A DNA stretch of 64,000 nucleotides from NCBI GenBank assembly GCA_017506175.1, contig JAFVNW010000002.1:29685-93684 (forward strand), in the 5' to 3' direction. The DNA is from Bacteroidales bacterium. Lineage in GTDB: Bacteria; Bacteroidota; Bacteroidia; Bacteroidales; WCHB1-69. The position numbers and the translations under genes were made by a program. This document shows positions 34,960 to 43,875 of this stretch, piece by piece (position 1 is the first letter of the stretch; each line of letters starts with the position of its first letter). The notes under the pieces are model-generated. The model did no database searches, was not told the origin of the DNA, and worked only from the letters and a program-made list of their open reading frames with translations.

Positions 34960-35328
34960 ATGAAAGTCAGCGATAAATATTTTGATGAAAAATTCAATTT
35001 TGCCGGACAATGGGATATGCCTTCAACCTGTGGACTCAAAATAGTTCAGAAAGACGACATTTCAATCGTCTTGGTGACTGAATTGTATCAGGACAATCCG
35101 GGAACATCGGTTACCTATGCTGCTGGTTCCTTGATTAAACAGATTTGTGATGTCAAGCATTTGGATATCAATAAAATAAAATACATAGAATGCAATCCCA
35201 GCACTAATTCAAAACTCTCTTTTTATGATGAGGAGATGTTTTTGGTGAACTTCATTTTGCAGGATGGAATGCCAGTTGATTTGAAGTACCGCAAATTATC
35301 AAAAGAAGAAATTCAAAATTTATTGTGA
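34960..35328 (+). CDS. Hypothetical protein of the cluster
   Basis: 122 residues, soluble, no signal peptide and no recognisable domain. It reads as a small alpha/beta protein (GLKIVQKDDISIVLVTELYQ, HLDINKIKYIECNPS, EEMFLVNFILQDGMPVDLKYRKL). Located between the radical-SAM and the hydrolase, overlapping the latter by one base, so almost certainly in the same transcript. Sequence contains no catalytic signature I can name. Confidence 0.7.
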   Translation: MKVSDKYFDEKFNFAGQWDMPSTCGLKIVQKDDISIVLVTELYQDNPGTSVTYAAGSLIKQICDVKHLDINKIKYIECNPSTNSKLSFYDEEMFLVNFILQDGMPVDLKYRKLSKEEIQNLL

Positions 35329-36206
35329 TGAGAAGATTTGTACTGTTTTTTGTTTTTTTAACAATCTCAGTTGCGGTTTTTGCACAGCCGAAACCCTTGC
35401 GCATTTGGAAGGATGTTCCTACCATGAAGCATCAGCGTTCGGAGATTTACGTTTATCCCGCTCCCGACTCCATCAATACGGGAATCGCCGTAATTGTTTG
35501 TCCTGGAGGAAGTTACAGTCATCTGATGGGCATTGCGACGGAGGGCTATGCTGTGGCCGAATGGCTAAATGCACAGGGTATCAGCGCTTTCGTTCTCCGC
35601 TATCGGGTGGGCAAAGACGGTTATCACCATCCCGCGATGATTCAAGACGTTCAGCGCACCATTCAACTGGTGCGCGATCGTGCCGACGAATATCATATCA
35701 ACGCGGAGAAATTGGGCACGATGGGTTTTTCCGCCGGCGGTCATCTCGTTACTATGTCGGGTGCCTTTTACAAGGATAATTACCTGAAACCACTTGGCAT
35801 TCAGTCGAATGCAAGTCTGAAGCCGAATTTTGTGGTGCCAGTTTACCCCGTCGTTTCCATGCAAGACAGCATCGCACACCAGCGTTCGCGCCGCAATTTG
35901 CTCAGTCGCCATTATACCAAAGAGCAGCAGGACAAGTTCTCGATGGAGTTGCAGATTCCCAACGACATGCCCCCCACCTTCCTCGTTACTGCCAAGGATG
36001 ACCCTGTAGTGATGTATCAGAACAGCGTGCAACTGGATAAAGCGTTGACAAACAAGCATGTAAAACACGAATTCTGGCTGTATGACACTGGCGGACATGG
36101 CTATGCGATGAGCGAAGAACGTGCGGGTGAAACGGCGAAATGGCGCTTTGAATTTATGAGATGGCTTTATAAGATTAAAATTCTTGACACACCGTACAAA
36201 TATTAA
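35328..36206 (+). CDS. Secreted alpha/beta-hydrolase esterase
   Basis: 292 residues from ATG 35328, with a Sec signal (RRFVLFFVFLTISVAVFAQ). Alpha/beta hydrolase with the oxyanion motif VIVCPGGSYSHL (HGG-like, with Pro-Gly-Gly), nucleophile LGTMGFSAGGHLVTM (GFSAG, Ser about 135), Asp near AKDDPVVMY and His in DTGGHGYAMS. Resembles BD-FAE/acetyl-xylan-esterase-like enzymes. In this cluster it could cut an ester bond of the exported product in the periplasm, or be an unrelated hydrolase carried with the operon. Confidence 0.85.
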   Translation: MRRFVLFFVFLTISVAVFAQPKPLRIWKDVPTMKHQRSEIYVYPAPDSINTGIAVIVCPGGSYSHLMGIATEGYAVAEWLNAQGISAFVLRYRVGKDGYHHPAMIQDVQRTIQLVRDRADEYHINAEKLGTMGFSAGGHLVTMSGAFYKDNYLKPLGIQSNASLKPNFVVPVYPVVSMQDSIAHQRSRRNLLSRHYTKEQQDKFSMELQIPNDMPPTFLVTAKDDPVVMYQNSVQLDKALTNKHVKHEFWLYDTGGHGYAMSEERAGETAKWRFEFMRWLYKIKILDTPYKY

Positions 36207-36248
36207 TATTGAAAAAAATCAATGATTTAACCAATCGACGATATTGCA

Positions 36249-37565
36249 ATGTCTTTATTTCCAGATAATTACGTTTCAGATATTGAGTTTCAGCCCCAAG
36301 AGGTCATCAAGCGGTTTCAAGAAGAAAAACTGCACGAGCATTTGGTTTACTTGAAAGCGAAATCCCCTTTTTATCAAAAAATGTTTGAATCACAACATGT
36401 TGATATTGAGAAGATTAAGCTATTAGAGGATTTACAGTATATCCCCTTTACGGAAAAGAAGGATTTGCAGCAACATAATTACGACTTCCTTTGTGTACCG
36501 AAGGACAAGGTGATTGACTACATCACGACCTCCGGAACGTTGGGCGATCCTGTGACCTTCACCTGTAGTGAAAGCGACCTGCAACGGCTTGCCTACAATG
36601 AAAAAATCTCGTTTATGTGTGCGGGGCTACGTCCAGGAAATGTCCTTCAGTTGATGACGACCATCGACAAGCGTTTTATGGCTGGGCTGGCTTACTTCTT
36701 GGGAATCAGGTCGTTGGGAGCGGGTATAATCCGTGTGGGGAATGGTATTCCTGAATTGCAGTGGGACACCATCCAGCGTATCCGCCCCGACTCTATCATG
36801 TGTGTGCCTTCGTTCATCCTGCGCCTCATCAGTTATGCAGAAGCACACGGCATCGATTATAGGAATTCCTCCATCAAGAAAATCATCGGTATAGGGGAAG
36901 GTTTGCGCGACCAGAATTTCAACCTGAATCTGCTGGGCCAGCGCATCAAGGAGAAGTGGGACGTGCAGCTTTATGCCACCTATTCCTCCACGGAGATGTC
37001 CACCACGTTCCCCGAATGTGAGTACGGTTGCGGTGGGCACCATCATCCCGAATTGATTATTGTGGAAATCATCGGTGATGACGACCAGCTCGTTAAGCCC
37101 GGCGAAGTGGGCGAGGTGGTGGTCACCACATTGGGGGTGGAGGCGATGCCTTTGCTCCGTTTCCGCACGGGCGATATGGCCAGCATTCACACCGAACCTT
37201 GCAAATGCGGGCGTAACTCATTTAGAATCAGCCCGATTGTGGGGAGAAAGAACCAGATGATCAAGTTGAAAGGCACAACGCTTTATCCAGCTGCCATCTT
37301 CGATGTGCTGGATAATGTGGATTATGTCGCCAATTACATCATCGAGGTGGATTCCAACGAGATTGGTATGGACAGAGTCACGGCCGTTGTGGGCAGTCGC
37401 AATCCGGACGAAGAGGCGGTTGTGAAGGACCTGAAGGACCGTTTCCGCGCCCGCCTGCGTGTCACCCCTGACATCCGCTTCGATTCTATTGAAAATATTC
37501 AGAAAATACAGTTCCCCGATGTGAAGCGCAAACCCGTGAAATTCATCGATAAAAGGAATCTTTGA
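36249..37565 (+). CDS. Phenylacetate-CoA ligase-like adenylating enzyme
   Basis: 438 residues, ANL superfamily. YITTSGTLGDPVTFTCS is the AMP/P-loop motif, YATYSSTEMSTTFPECEYGCGGHHHPELI the aryl-binding/metal region with Cys and His residues, VTTLGVEAMPLLRFRTGD the ribose-binding Asp motif, PCKCGRNSFRISPIVGRKNQMIKLKGTTLYPAAIFD the hinge and C-domain entry. The fold suits activation of aryl acids such as p-coumarate as CoA thioester or directly onto an ACP. It is the natural partner of the lyase at 17141, though 18 kb away in the same direction. Confidence 0.87.
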   Translation: MSLFPDNYVSDIEFQPQEVIKRFQEEKLHEHLVYLKAKSPFYQKMFESQHVDIEKIKLLEDLQYIPFTEKKDLQQHNYDFLCVPKDKVIDYITTSGTLGDPVTFTCSESDLQRLAYNEKISFMCAGLRPGNVLQLMTTIDKRFMAGLAYFLGIRSLGAGIIRVGNGIPELQWDTIQRIRPDSIMCVPSFILRLISYAEAHGIDYRNSSIKKIIGIGEGLRDQNFNLNLLGQRIKEKWDVQLYATYSSTEMSTTFPECEYGCGGHHHPELIIVEIIGDDDQLVKPGEVGEVVVTTLGVEAMPLLRFRTGDMASIHTEPCKCGRNSFRISPIVGRKNQMIKLKGTTLYPAAIFDVLDNVDYVANYIIEVDSNEIGMDRVTAVVGSRNPDEEAVVKDLKDRFRARLRVTPDIRFDSIENIQKIQFPDVKRKPVKFIDKRNL

Positions 37566-37609
37566 TTTTGACTTAACTCCACATATTCATAATTCATCAT
37601 TATTAGCTT

Positions 37610-38743
37610 ATGGAGCAGCGATTTGACGATATGCGTCCCTACACGGATGAGGAGATTCCGGCCGCGGTACGGCGGATTGTGGACAACCCCTATTTCCCGG
37701 CCATCTGCGCCTATTTGTTCCCGAAGGAGCCGGTGGAGAACTTGCGCCAACTTTGTTTGTCAGCCACCACCGCCGACGCTTTCCAATCCTTGGTGATGTC
37801 GCGCGTGGTCAAGTCCATCCTTGACCAGACTACGGAGGGGGTGACGGCGCTGAACTTTGACAAGATCGATGATTCCCGCAAGAGCATCTTCATCTGCAAT
37901 CACCGCGATATTCTGCTGGATGCAGCGATGGTGCAGTATTTCCTATATGAAAATCACAAGGCCTTTTCAGAGATTACTTTCGGGAGCAATCTGATGAAGG
38001 GGGATTTGGTGATTGATATTGGAAAGGTGAATCGGATGTTCCGGATTATGCGTGGTGGCAACATGCGTGATTTTTACAAGCAGTCGATTGAGGTTTCCTC
38101 CTATATGCGCCATGCGATTCTGGAGAAAAATCGTTCTGTTTGGATCGCACAACGCAACGGTCGTACCAAAGATGGCAACGACAAAACCGAGTTGGCAGTG
38201 CTGAAAATGTTTGCCTTGAGCAGCGACAAGCCTTTTGTGGAAAACCTGAATGAGTTGAATATCACACCGATAGTGGTTTCGTATGAATACGACCCCTGCG
38301 ATTTCCTGAAGACGCAGGAGGTGTTCGTCTCCCGTTATCAGCGATATGAAAAAGCGCCGAACGAGGATTTGATGAGCATTCTTCATGGCATCACCCAGCC
38401 CAAAGGGCATGTTCAACTGGTGGTTGCTCCGAGTGTGAGCGAGGCCGAACTCAAATTCTGCGACCAGTTTGAGAAGAATCATAAGTTCTCGAAGTTGGCT
38501 GCAATGATTGATTTGCGTGTTTATGAAAATTATAAGCTCTGGAAAACCAATTACATAGCCTATGATTTGCTTAACAAGTCGTATAAATACGCCGAGCATT
38601 ATGAAGAAAATGACAAAAAGCATTTCATTGACTACATGGAAAACGGTTTGAAGGATGTGGTGGGCGAAACAGACGAGTTGCGCGAGATTTTCCTCGGAAT
38701 TTATGCCAATCCGGTGGCCAATCGGGAGTTGAATTTTATTTAG
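37610..38743 (+). CDS. Glycerol-3-phosphate/lysophosphatidate acyltransferase-like protein
   Basis: 377 residues. SIFICNHRDILLDAAMV contains the acyltransferase block I with His and Asp separated by five residues (HX5D) rather than the usual HX4D, and WIAQRNGRTKDGNDKT corresponds to block III (usually PEGTRS). This composition recalls a Bacteroidota-wide PlsB/PlsC-like family. It may be core lipid metabolism rather than cluster-specific; it is the last gene before a new promoter, so its membership in the cluster is uncertain. Confidence 0.75.
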   Translation: MEQRFDDMRPYTDEEIPAAVRRIVDNPYFPAICAYLFPKEPVENLRQLCLSATTADAFQSLVMSRVVKSILDQTTEGVTALNFDKIDDSRKSIFICNHRDILLDAAMVQYFLYENHKAFSEITFGSNLMKGDLVIDIGKVNRMFRIMRGGNMRDFYKQSIEVSSYMRHAILEKNRSVWIAQRNGRTKDGNDKTELAVLKMFALSSDKPFVENLNELNITPIVVSYEYDPCDFLKTQEVFVSRYQRYEKAPNEDLMSILHGITQPKGHVQLVVAPSVSEAELKFCDQFEKNHKFSKLAAMIDLRVYENYKLWKTNYIAYDLLNKSYKYAEHYEENDKKHFIDYMENGLKDVVGETDELREIFLGIYANPVANRELNFI

Positions 38744-38834
38744 AGTAGAAGCTAATCTTCCCCATGTCAATGTCAAAGTCTTAGTCAATGTCAATAATTC
38801 TGCGTGGCGAATTCTGCATTATGAATTAAAATTG

Positions 38835-38842
38835 TACTTTTG
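38835..38842 (+). promoter_or_regulatory. Promoter -7 box of sufE
   Basis: TACTTTTG, 20 bases before ATG 38863; marks the end of the biosynthetic cluster. Confidence 0.65.
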
Positions 38843-38862
38843 CAGCCCAAAACTGCAAGGAA

Positions 38863-39276
38863 ATGACGATTCAAGAAGCTGAAAATGAAATCATCGAAGA
38901 GTTTGAACTCTTTGACGATTGGATGGACAAATATAACTACATCATTGAGTTAGGTAAAAGCCTGCCGCTAATCGATCCTCAATACAAAGATGAGCAGCAC
39001 CTCATCCCGGGGTGTCAGTCGCAGGTGTGGTTGCACGCCGAGTTTGCAGACGGGAAGTTGGTTTTCCGCGCCGACAGCGATGCCATCATTACCAAGGGCA
39101 TCATCAACCTGCTGATTCGCGTGCTTTCCAACCGCACCCCGCAGGAAATCGCCGACGCCCCACTCGCCTATATTGACCAGATCGGCCTCAAGGAACACCT
39201 TTCCCCCACCCGTTCCAACGGCCTCATGTCGATGATTGAACAGATTAAGGGGTACGCGGAAAAATATAGGGGATAG
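38863..39276 (+). CDS. sufE: SufE-like Fe-S assembly protein
   Basis: Accepts sulfane sulfur from the SufS cysteine desulfurase and passes it to the SufBCD scaffold. 137 residues; the acceptor Cys lies in LIPGCQSQVWLHAEF (about 50), with WMDKYNYIIELGKSLP and the C-terminal HLSPTRSNGLMSMIEQIK as in E. coli SufE. No sufS, sufB or sufC in the window. Confidence 0.93.
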   Translation: MTIQEAENEIIEEFELFDDWMDKYNYIIELGKSLPLIDPQYKDEQHLIPGCQSQVWLHAEFADGKLVFRADSDAIITKGIINLLIRVLSNRTPQEIADAPLAYIDQIGLKEHLSPTRSNGLMSMIEQIKGYAEKYRG

Positions 39277-39290
39277 AAACCCATTGTTAG

Positions 39291-39313
39291 GAGACAATGT
39301 GCACATCGTCTTC
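39291..39313 (+). repeat. Palindromic element, GACGAT...ATCGTC family
   Basis: GACAATGTGCACATCGTC core at 39294-39311, one mismatch from a perfect palindrome, between sufE and the ABC-F gene. Same family as 19905 and 63857. Confidence 0.65.
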
Positions 39314-39344
39314 ATAAGAACAAACATCACGATTATCGCACAAA

Positions 39345-41270
39345 ATGATTTCAATCAATAAACTATCGGTCAATTTCACAGGGGATTTCCTGTTCAAGGA
39401 TGTGTCGTTTGTGGTTGGCGACCGCGACCGCATCGGGTTGGTGGGGAAGAATGGCGCTGGCAAATCCACCTTGCTGAAAATCATCCACAAGGAGTTGCAG
39501 CCCGAGTCGGGCGAGATTGTGATTTCCGCCGGCCACCGCACAGGCTACCTTCCGCAGGAGATCCATTGCAACTACACGACCACCATTTGGGAGGAGACGA
39601 TGACCGCTTTCGTGGAACAACGCAATATAGAACGCAAAATCGGCTCCGTTACACAGTCACTATCCGACAGAACCGATTATGAATCAGATGAATACGCGAA
39701 ATTAGCGCAGCAACTCTCCGACCTCAACGACCGTTTCCACCACTTGGGGGGGGCTACTATGGAAGGCGATGCGGAGAAGGTTCTCCTTGGTCTCGGTTTC
39801 CGCAAAACTGACTTCAGCCGTCCGATGATGGAGTTCAGCACCGGCTGGCAGATGCGTGTCAACCTCGCCAAAATCCTGCTCCAGCAACCCGAAATCATTC
39901 TCCTTGATGAGCCGACCAATCACCTCGACATCGAGTCCATCCAATGGTTGGAGGACTACCTCGCCAGCTACGACGGCGCGCTCATTCTCGTCTCCCACGA
40001 CCGCGCCTTCCTCGACCGTGTCACCAATCGCACCGTTGAAATCACCTTCGGCAATATCCAAGACTACAAGTGCAGCTACTCCACTTACGTGCAACAAAGG
40101 TTGGAACGTATCGAAGCCCAGCAGAATGCTTACGAAAACCAACAGAAGGAGATTGCGCAGATTGAGAAGTTCATTGAGCGATTCCGCTACAAGGCAACCA
40201 AGGCCAAGCAGGTGCAGAGCCGCTTGAAATTGTTGGACAAAATGGACAAAATTGAGGTGGACGAAATCGACAACTCGCACATTTCGTTCCGCTTCCCACC
40301 CGCCCCGCACTCTGGTCGCGTGACCGTCAGCGCTGAAAACGCCACTATCGGCTACGACAATCTCGAAGTACTGAAAAATATCGATTTTCACTTGGAAAGA
40401 GGCGAAAAAGTAGCCTTTGTCGGCCGCAACGGCGAAGGCAAATCCACAATGGTAAAGGCGATTGTGGGCGAATTGCAGCCGATGTCGGGTACCGTTCAGC
40501 TCGGCCATCAGGTGGTGATCGGCTATTATGCCCAGAACCAAGCGATGCTACTGAATCCCAACAAGACCGTTTTTGAAACCATCGACGAGATTGCGGTTGG
40601 CGACATCCGTCCGAAAATCCGCACCATCCTCGGCAGTTTCCTCTTCGATACGGAGGACACCGAGAAGAAGGTGGCGGTGCTCTCCGGTGGCGAGAAGTCG
40701 CGCCTCGCACTCGCTAAACTGCTGCTTTCACCCTTCAATCTGCTCATCCTCGATGAGCCCACCAATCACCTCGACATGCAGTCGAAGGACGTGCTTAAAA
40801 GCGCTTTGCTGCAATACGAGGGCAGTATGATCCTCGTGTCGCACGACCGTGACTTCCTGCAAGGACTGAGCACCAAAGTGTTCGAGTTCCGTGACCACGC
40901 AATCAAAACTTACTTTGGTGACGTGTATGACTTTCTGGAGAAAAAGAAAGTGGATTCGTTCCATGCCTTGCAGGCACAGGACACGCTGCAAAAGGGCGAT
41001 GCGGTTCAGCAGAAGGTGAGCACCAACAAGCAGAACTGGGAGAAGAAAAAGGAACGCGAGGCTATCGATCGCAAGAAAAACAACCAGGTAAAGAGGTTGG
41101 AGGACGAAATTGCCAAATTGAACAAGCAGAAGGCGGAAATTGAGAGCAAACTTGCTGATCCTGAGCATTATAGCGCGGAAATCGCATCGGGCGAACTCTA
41201 TGCCGCCTACGAGAAAATACTGGACGCCATCAATGAGAAGGAAGAAAAGTGGATGGAAATACAGATGTAG
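39345..41270 (+). CDS. ABC-F family ATPase (Uup/EttA-like)
   Basis: 641 residues, two nucleotide-binding domains and no membrane segments. First domain: Walker A GLVGKNGAGKSTLL (about 32), Walker B PEIILLDEPTNHLDIESI. Second: AFVGRNGEGKSTMV, signature LSGGEKSRLALAKLLL, LLILDEPTNHLDMQS. Between them lies the P-site tRNA-interaction linker (ERIEAQQNAYENQQKEIAQIEKFIERFRYKATKAKQVQSRLK), and a coiled-coil C-terminal domain from about 560, as in Uup. Works on ribosomes; no evidence for antibiotic resistance. Start codon without a consensus box between it and the palindrome at 39291. Confidence 0.93.
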   Translation: MISINKLSVNFTGDFLFKDVSFVVGDRDRIGLVGKNGAGKSTLLKIIHKELQPESGEIVISAGHRTGYLPQEIHCNYTTTIWEETMTAFVEQRNIERKIGSVTQSLSDRTDYESDEYAKLAQQLSDLNDRFHHLGGATMEGDAEKVLLGLGFRKTDFSRPMMEFSTGWQMRVNLAKILLQQPEIILLDEPTNHLDIESIQWLEDYLASYDGALILVSHDRAFLDRVTNRTVEITFGNIQDYKCSYSTYVQQRLERIEAQQNAYENQQKEIAQIEKFIERFRYKATKAKQVQSRLKLLDKMDKIEVDEIDNSHISFRFPPAPHSGRVTVSAENATIGYDNLEVLKNIDFHLERGEKVAFVGRNGEGKSTMVKAIVGELQPMSGTVQLGHQVVIGYYAQNQAMLLNPNKTVFETIDEIAVGDIRPKIRTILGSFLFDTEDTEKKVAVLSGGEKSRLALAKLLLSPFNLLILDEPTNHLDMQSKDVLKSALLQYEGSMILVSHDRDFLQGLSTKVFEFRDHAIKTYFGDVYDFLEKKKVDSFHALQAQDTLQKGDAVQQKVSTNKQNWEKKKEREAIDRKKNNQVKRLEDEIAKLNKQKAEIESKLADPEHYSAEIASGELYAAYEKILDAINEKEEKWMEIQM

Positions 41271-41301
41271 ATAGGAGATGCATAATTAATATGATATCAT
41301 T

Positions 41302-43332
41302 ATGAAAAATCTTTTATTATTTGTAGTGATTTTGTTTGGCTCGATGCGGGTGACGTTTGCACAGACTGATTGCGTGGACATCAACTATTCGGAAACGTTT
41401 TACGATGACTTCGGCGAGTTTACCGTTGTGGATGCCTTTGGCGATTGCTCGTGGTTTTGGTACTCCAGCTATCATTGCGCCTATGTCAATAGTTACAACT
41501 GCGAAACCGGTGACGACGACTGGCTGATTTCCCCCTCTTTTGACCTGTCGGAGATGGTTAGCGCGTCGTTCAGTTTCACGCAAGCCAACGCTTACGGTTC
41601 TTCCCCCGCCAACTGGCCGGCACATTGTCAGGTGCTCGTTTCCTCTGATTACGCTGGAAATCCTGCAACTGCCACTTGGGAACAGCTGGCTATTCCGAAC
41701 TGGGGCAGCAGCAATTGGACGTGGCAGACCCAAAACATTGATTTGCCTTCCAACTATCTGGGGGAGAATTCAGTCACCATTGCCTTCCGCTATGTGACAG
41801 ATAGCGTGGACTTCCCAGCCTGGGAGATCAAGGATTTCACTTTCATCGCGTCCTGCACCAACAGCTCTTCCAGCACGATCGTCTTCAATGGACAGCCCTT
41901 GACCAACTATGTCAACCGGACGGTCACTTTCGGACAGACGCTGCATGTTTGTGGTCGCTACGGCAACACTTTTTACCTCTCTTACGAGCGTTTGCGTCAG
42001 CCGCAGGAGATGGCCATCGAGGGCACTGCGCTGTTTGATTCGCTGCGCACGAAATGCGACAATGCCATCTTGACAGCCACCTTCAATGGTGTGTGGGGCG
42101 ATAGCATCCGCACGGGCGCTACCCTTGAGAACTTGGAAGCAACGATAGTAGGGGAGCGGATGATTGTGGTTAACGGAAGTCAGGTCTTCGGCAACAATGA
42201 AAGGCCGACGCATTTGCCGGAGTTGGGCGATGGACGACTGTTGGTTTGTGCCGCCAATCTCGAGTACTATTGTCCCGACTGGGAAGGTACTTTCAGCGCG
42301 GCCGAAAGCGATTCCGACTTTTTAGTGCAGCACACGAAACTAACGAAGGCTTTCGCTCATATCGGTGCCGACATCTATGCAGTTACGGAAATCCAAAATG
42401 GGAATCGCGCCCTCGCCGACATCGTGGACGGACTGAACGAACTTACCGATTTCGGCCGCTACACTTATGTGCAAGACCATGATACAGAAGTGAATGACTA
42501 TACGAAGGTCGGCTTCATCTACCGAACTGACAGGGTGACGCCTGTTTTGGAGTTGGGACGTCCTTATGAGAACAGTTGGGTTTACAGAAAGCGAGAGTAT
42601 GTGCAGGCTTTTGAAGAGATTTCTACCGGCGAGCGCTTTGTGCTGAGTATGAACCACTTCAAGGCGCAAGAAGGAATGGACGACACCTCCACGAATGAAA
42701 TCAGGATGCAGAATGTGGAGCAGTTGGTTGAATTTCTGGAAGAGAAATTATCGGAGAACTATTATCAGGATTCCGATATTCTGATTGTGGGTGATTTGAA
42801 CTGTTCCACGATGGCGGAGCCGATTCGCTATCTGTCGGAAAATGGCTATGAAAACCAGTTAAGTGTCTATTCTCCAGATGAATATAGTTACGTATTCAAC
42901 AACGAAATAGAATATCTTGACCACGCCTTCGCATCGCCATCGTTGGCTGTGCAAATAACGGGCGCTGCGCCTTATCACTTGAACGCGGACGAGCCCTACG
43001 CGGTCTATTTCCCATCTGGAGACACTACCATCTACCGCTATTCCGACCACGATCCGGTTCTGATAGCCCTCAATCTTTACACCCCCCCTACGGATACGAA
43101 TGAAATTTCCACTTATGAAATGGGCGAAAATACCAGCTTAAACTGCAGAATTAACAGCTCTAACAATAGAATTTTCGTCGAAAATCTGCGTCCTGCCGAT
43201 GTTGTTGTTTATGATATGACCGGACGTACGGTTTTCAGCCAAAAGAATGTAATTCGGTGCGAAGTCGCTTTAAAACCCGCAGTTTATGTGGTTAAAAGTG
43301 GTAGCGTGGTGAAGAAAGTGGTGCTGAGATAG
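41302..43332 (+). CDS. Secreted EEP-fold nuclease/phosphatase with T9SS sorting tail
   Basis: 676 residues. Sec signal (MKNLLLFVVILFGSMRVTFAQ); choice-of-anchor-J-like beta domain (about 22-185: WYSSYHCAYVNSYNCETGDDDWLISPSFDL...FPAWEIKDF TF); an OB-like strand region (about 190-330); then an endonuclease/exonuclease/phosphatase domain with AVTEIQNGNRALADIV, SMNHFKAQ, ILIVGDLNCSTMAEPI, EYLDHAFASPSL and YSDHDPVLIAL; C-terminal type A sorting domain (DVVVYDMTGRTVFSQKNVIRCEVALKPAVYVVKSG). Exported by T9SS and anchored or released outside; likely an extracellular nuclease. In convergent orientation to rpsT. Confidence 0.88.
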   Translation: MKNLLLFVVILFGSMRVTFAQTDCVDINYSETFYDDFGEFTVVDAFGDCSWFWYSSYHCAYVNSYNCETGDDDWLISPSFDLSEMVSASFSFTQANAYGSSPANWPAHCQVLVSSDYAGNPATATWEQLAIPNWGSSNWTWQTQNIDLPSNYLGENSVTIAFRYVTDSVDFPAWEIKDFTFIASCTNSSSSTIVFNGQPLTNYVNRTVTFGQTLHVCGRYGNTFYLSYERLRQPQEMAIEGTALFDSLRTKCDNAILTATFNGVWGDSIRTGATLENLEATIVGERMIVVNGSQVFGNNERPTHLPELGDGRLLVCAANLEYYCPDWEGTFSAAESDSDFLVQHTKLTKAFAHIGADIYAVTEIQNGNRALADIVDGLNELTDFGRYTYVQDHDTEVNDYTKVGFIYRTDRVTPVLELGRPYENSWVYRKREYVQAFEEISTGERFVLSMNHFKAQEGMDDTSTNEIRMQNVEQLVEFLEEKLSENYYQDSDILIVGDLNCSTMAEPIRYLSENGYENQLSVYSPDEYSYVFNNEIEYLDHAFASPSLAVQITGAAPYHLNADEPYAVYFPSGDTTIYRYSDHDPVLIALNLYTPPTDTNEISTYEMGENTSLNCRINSSNNRIFVENLRPADVVVYDMTGRTVFSQKNVIRCEVALKPAVYVVKSGSVVKKVVLR

Positions 43333-43353
43333 CCCGACTTACATGGTTAAGGG

Positions 43354-43393
43354 CAAAAAAAGAAACCCCGATTCCAATGGAATCAGGGTTTCT
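43354..43393 (-). terminator. Rho-independent terminator of rpsT
   Basis: Stem of 15 positions (43361-43375 with 43379-43393, one mismatch, loop AAT). The minus strand then reads TTTTTTTGCCC, so it ends rpsT. Confidence 0.85.
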
Positions 43394-43414
43394 TCAGTCA
43401 TTATGAAAACAAAA

Positions 43415-43666
43415 TTACAGGTTGTTGATTTTCTTCATCAACCCTGATTTTAAATTTGCTGCCTTGTTTTTATGGATGATGCCTTTCTTAGCCAGTCTAT
43501 CGATGATGGATTCAACTTTAGGCAGTTGTTGTTGAGCGGTGGCTTTGTCGGATACCATTCTTAAATCGCGTAATGCGTTACGCATCGTTTTTGCATAATA
43601 GCGGTTCGCTAATCTCTTGCTGTTATTAGCTCTGATTCTCTTGATTGATGACTTATGATTTGCCAT
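43415..43666 (-). CDS. rpsT: 30S ribosomal protein S20
   Basis: Primary 16S-rRNA-binding protein of the small subunit; 83 residues, basic, helical. [36 protein letters not shown] and [27 protein letters not shown] match the family along the full length. Monocistronic, with promoter and terminator. Confidence 0.97.
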   Translation of the reverse strand: MANHKSSIKRIRANNSKRLANRYYAKTMRNALRDLRMVSDKATAQQQLPKVESIIDRLAKKGIIHKNKAANLKSGLMKKINNL

Positions 43667-43712
43667 TTCTTACTAACTTTTCTTTTGTTTTTATCCTTCA
43701 AAATTTAGGCTG

Positions 43713-43720
43713 CAAAAATA
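43713..43720 (-). promoter_or_regulatory. Promoter -7 box of rpsT
   Basis: TATTTTTG on the minus strand, 46 bases before the start. Confidence 0.65.
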
Positions 43721-43803
43721 CTACTTTTTTCTTTACAAACAAACCGTAATGAAAAAAAATAAAAAAAAAGTCCCTATGACGCACCAATACTGCAAAATAT
43801 GTG

Positions 43804-43811
43804 TATTTTTG
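43804..43811 (+). promoter_or_regulatory. Promoter -7 box of the FemAB-like gene and upp
   Basis: TATTTTTG; the leader before GTG 43876 is about 60 nt and includes ACGAGGGCTC, not obviously structured. Confidence 0.6.
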
Positions 43812-43875
43812 CCCTCGCTTTATGAGGATTGAAAGGAATTGTTACGAGGGCTCTTTCAAAAAAATGTAAATGTAA

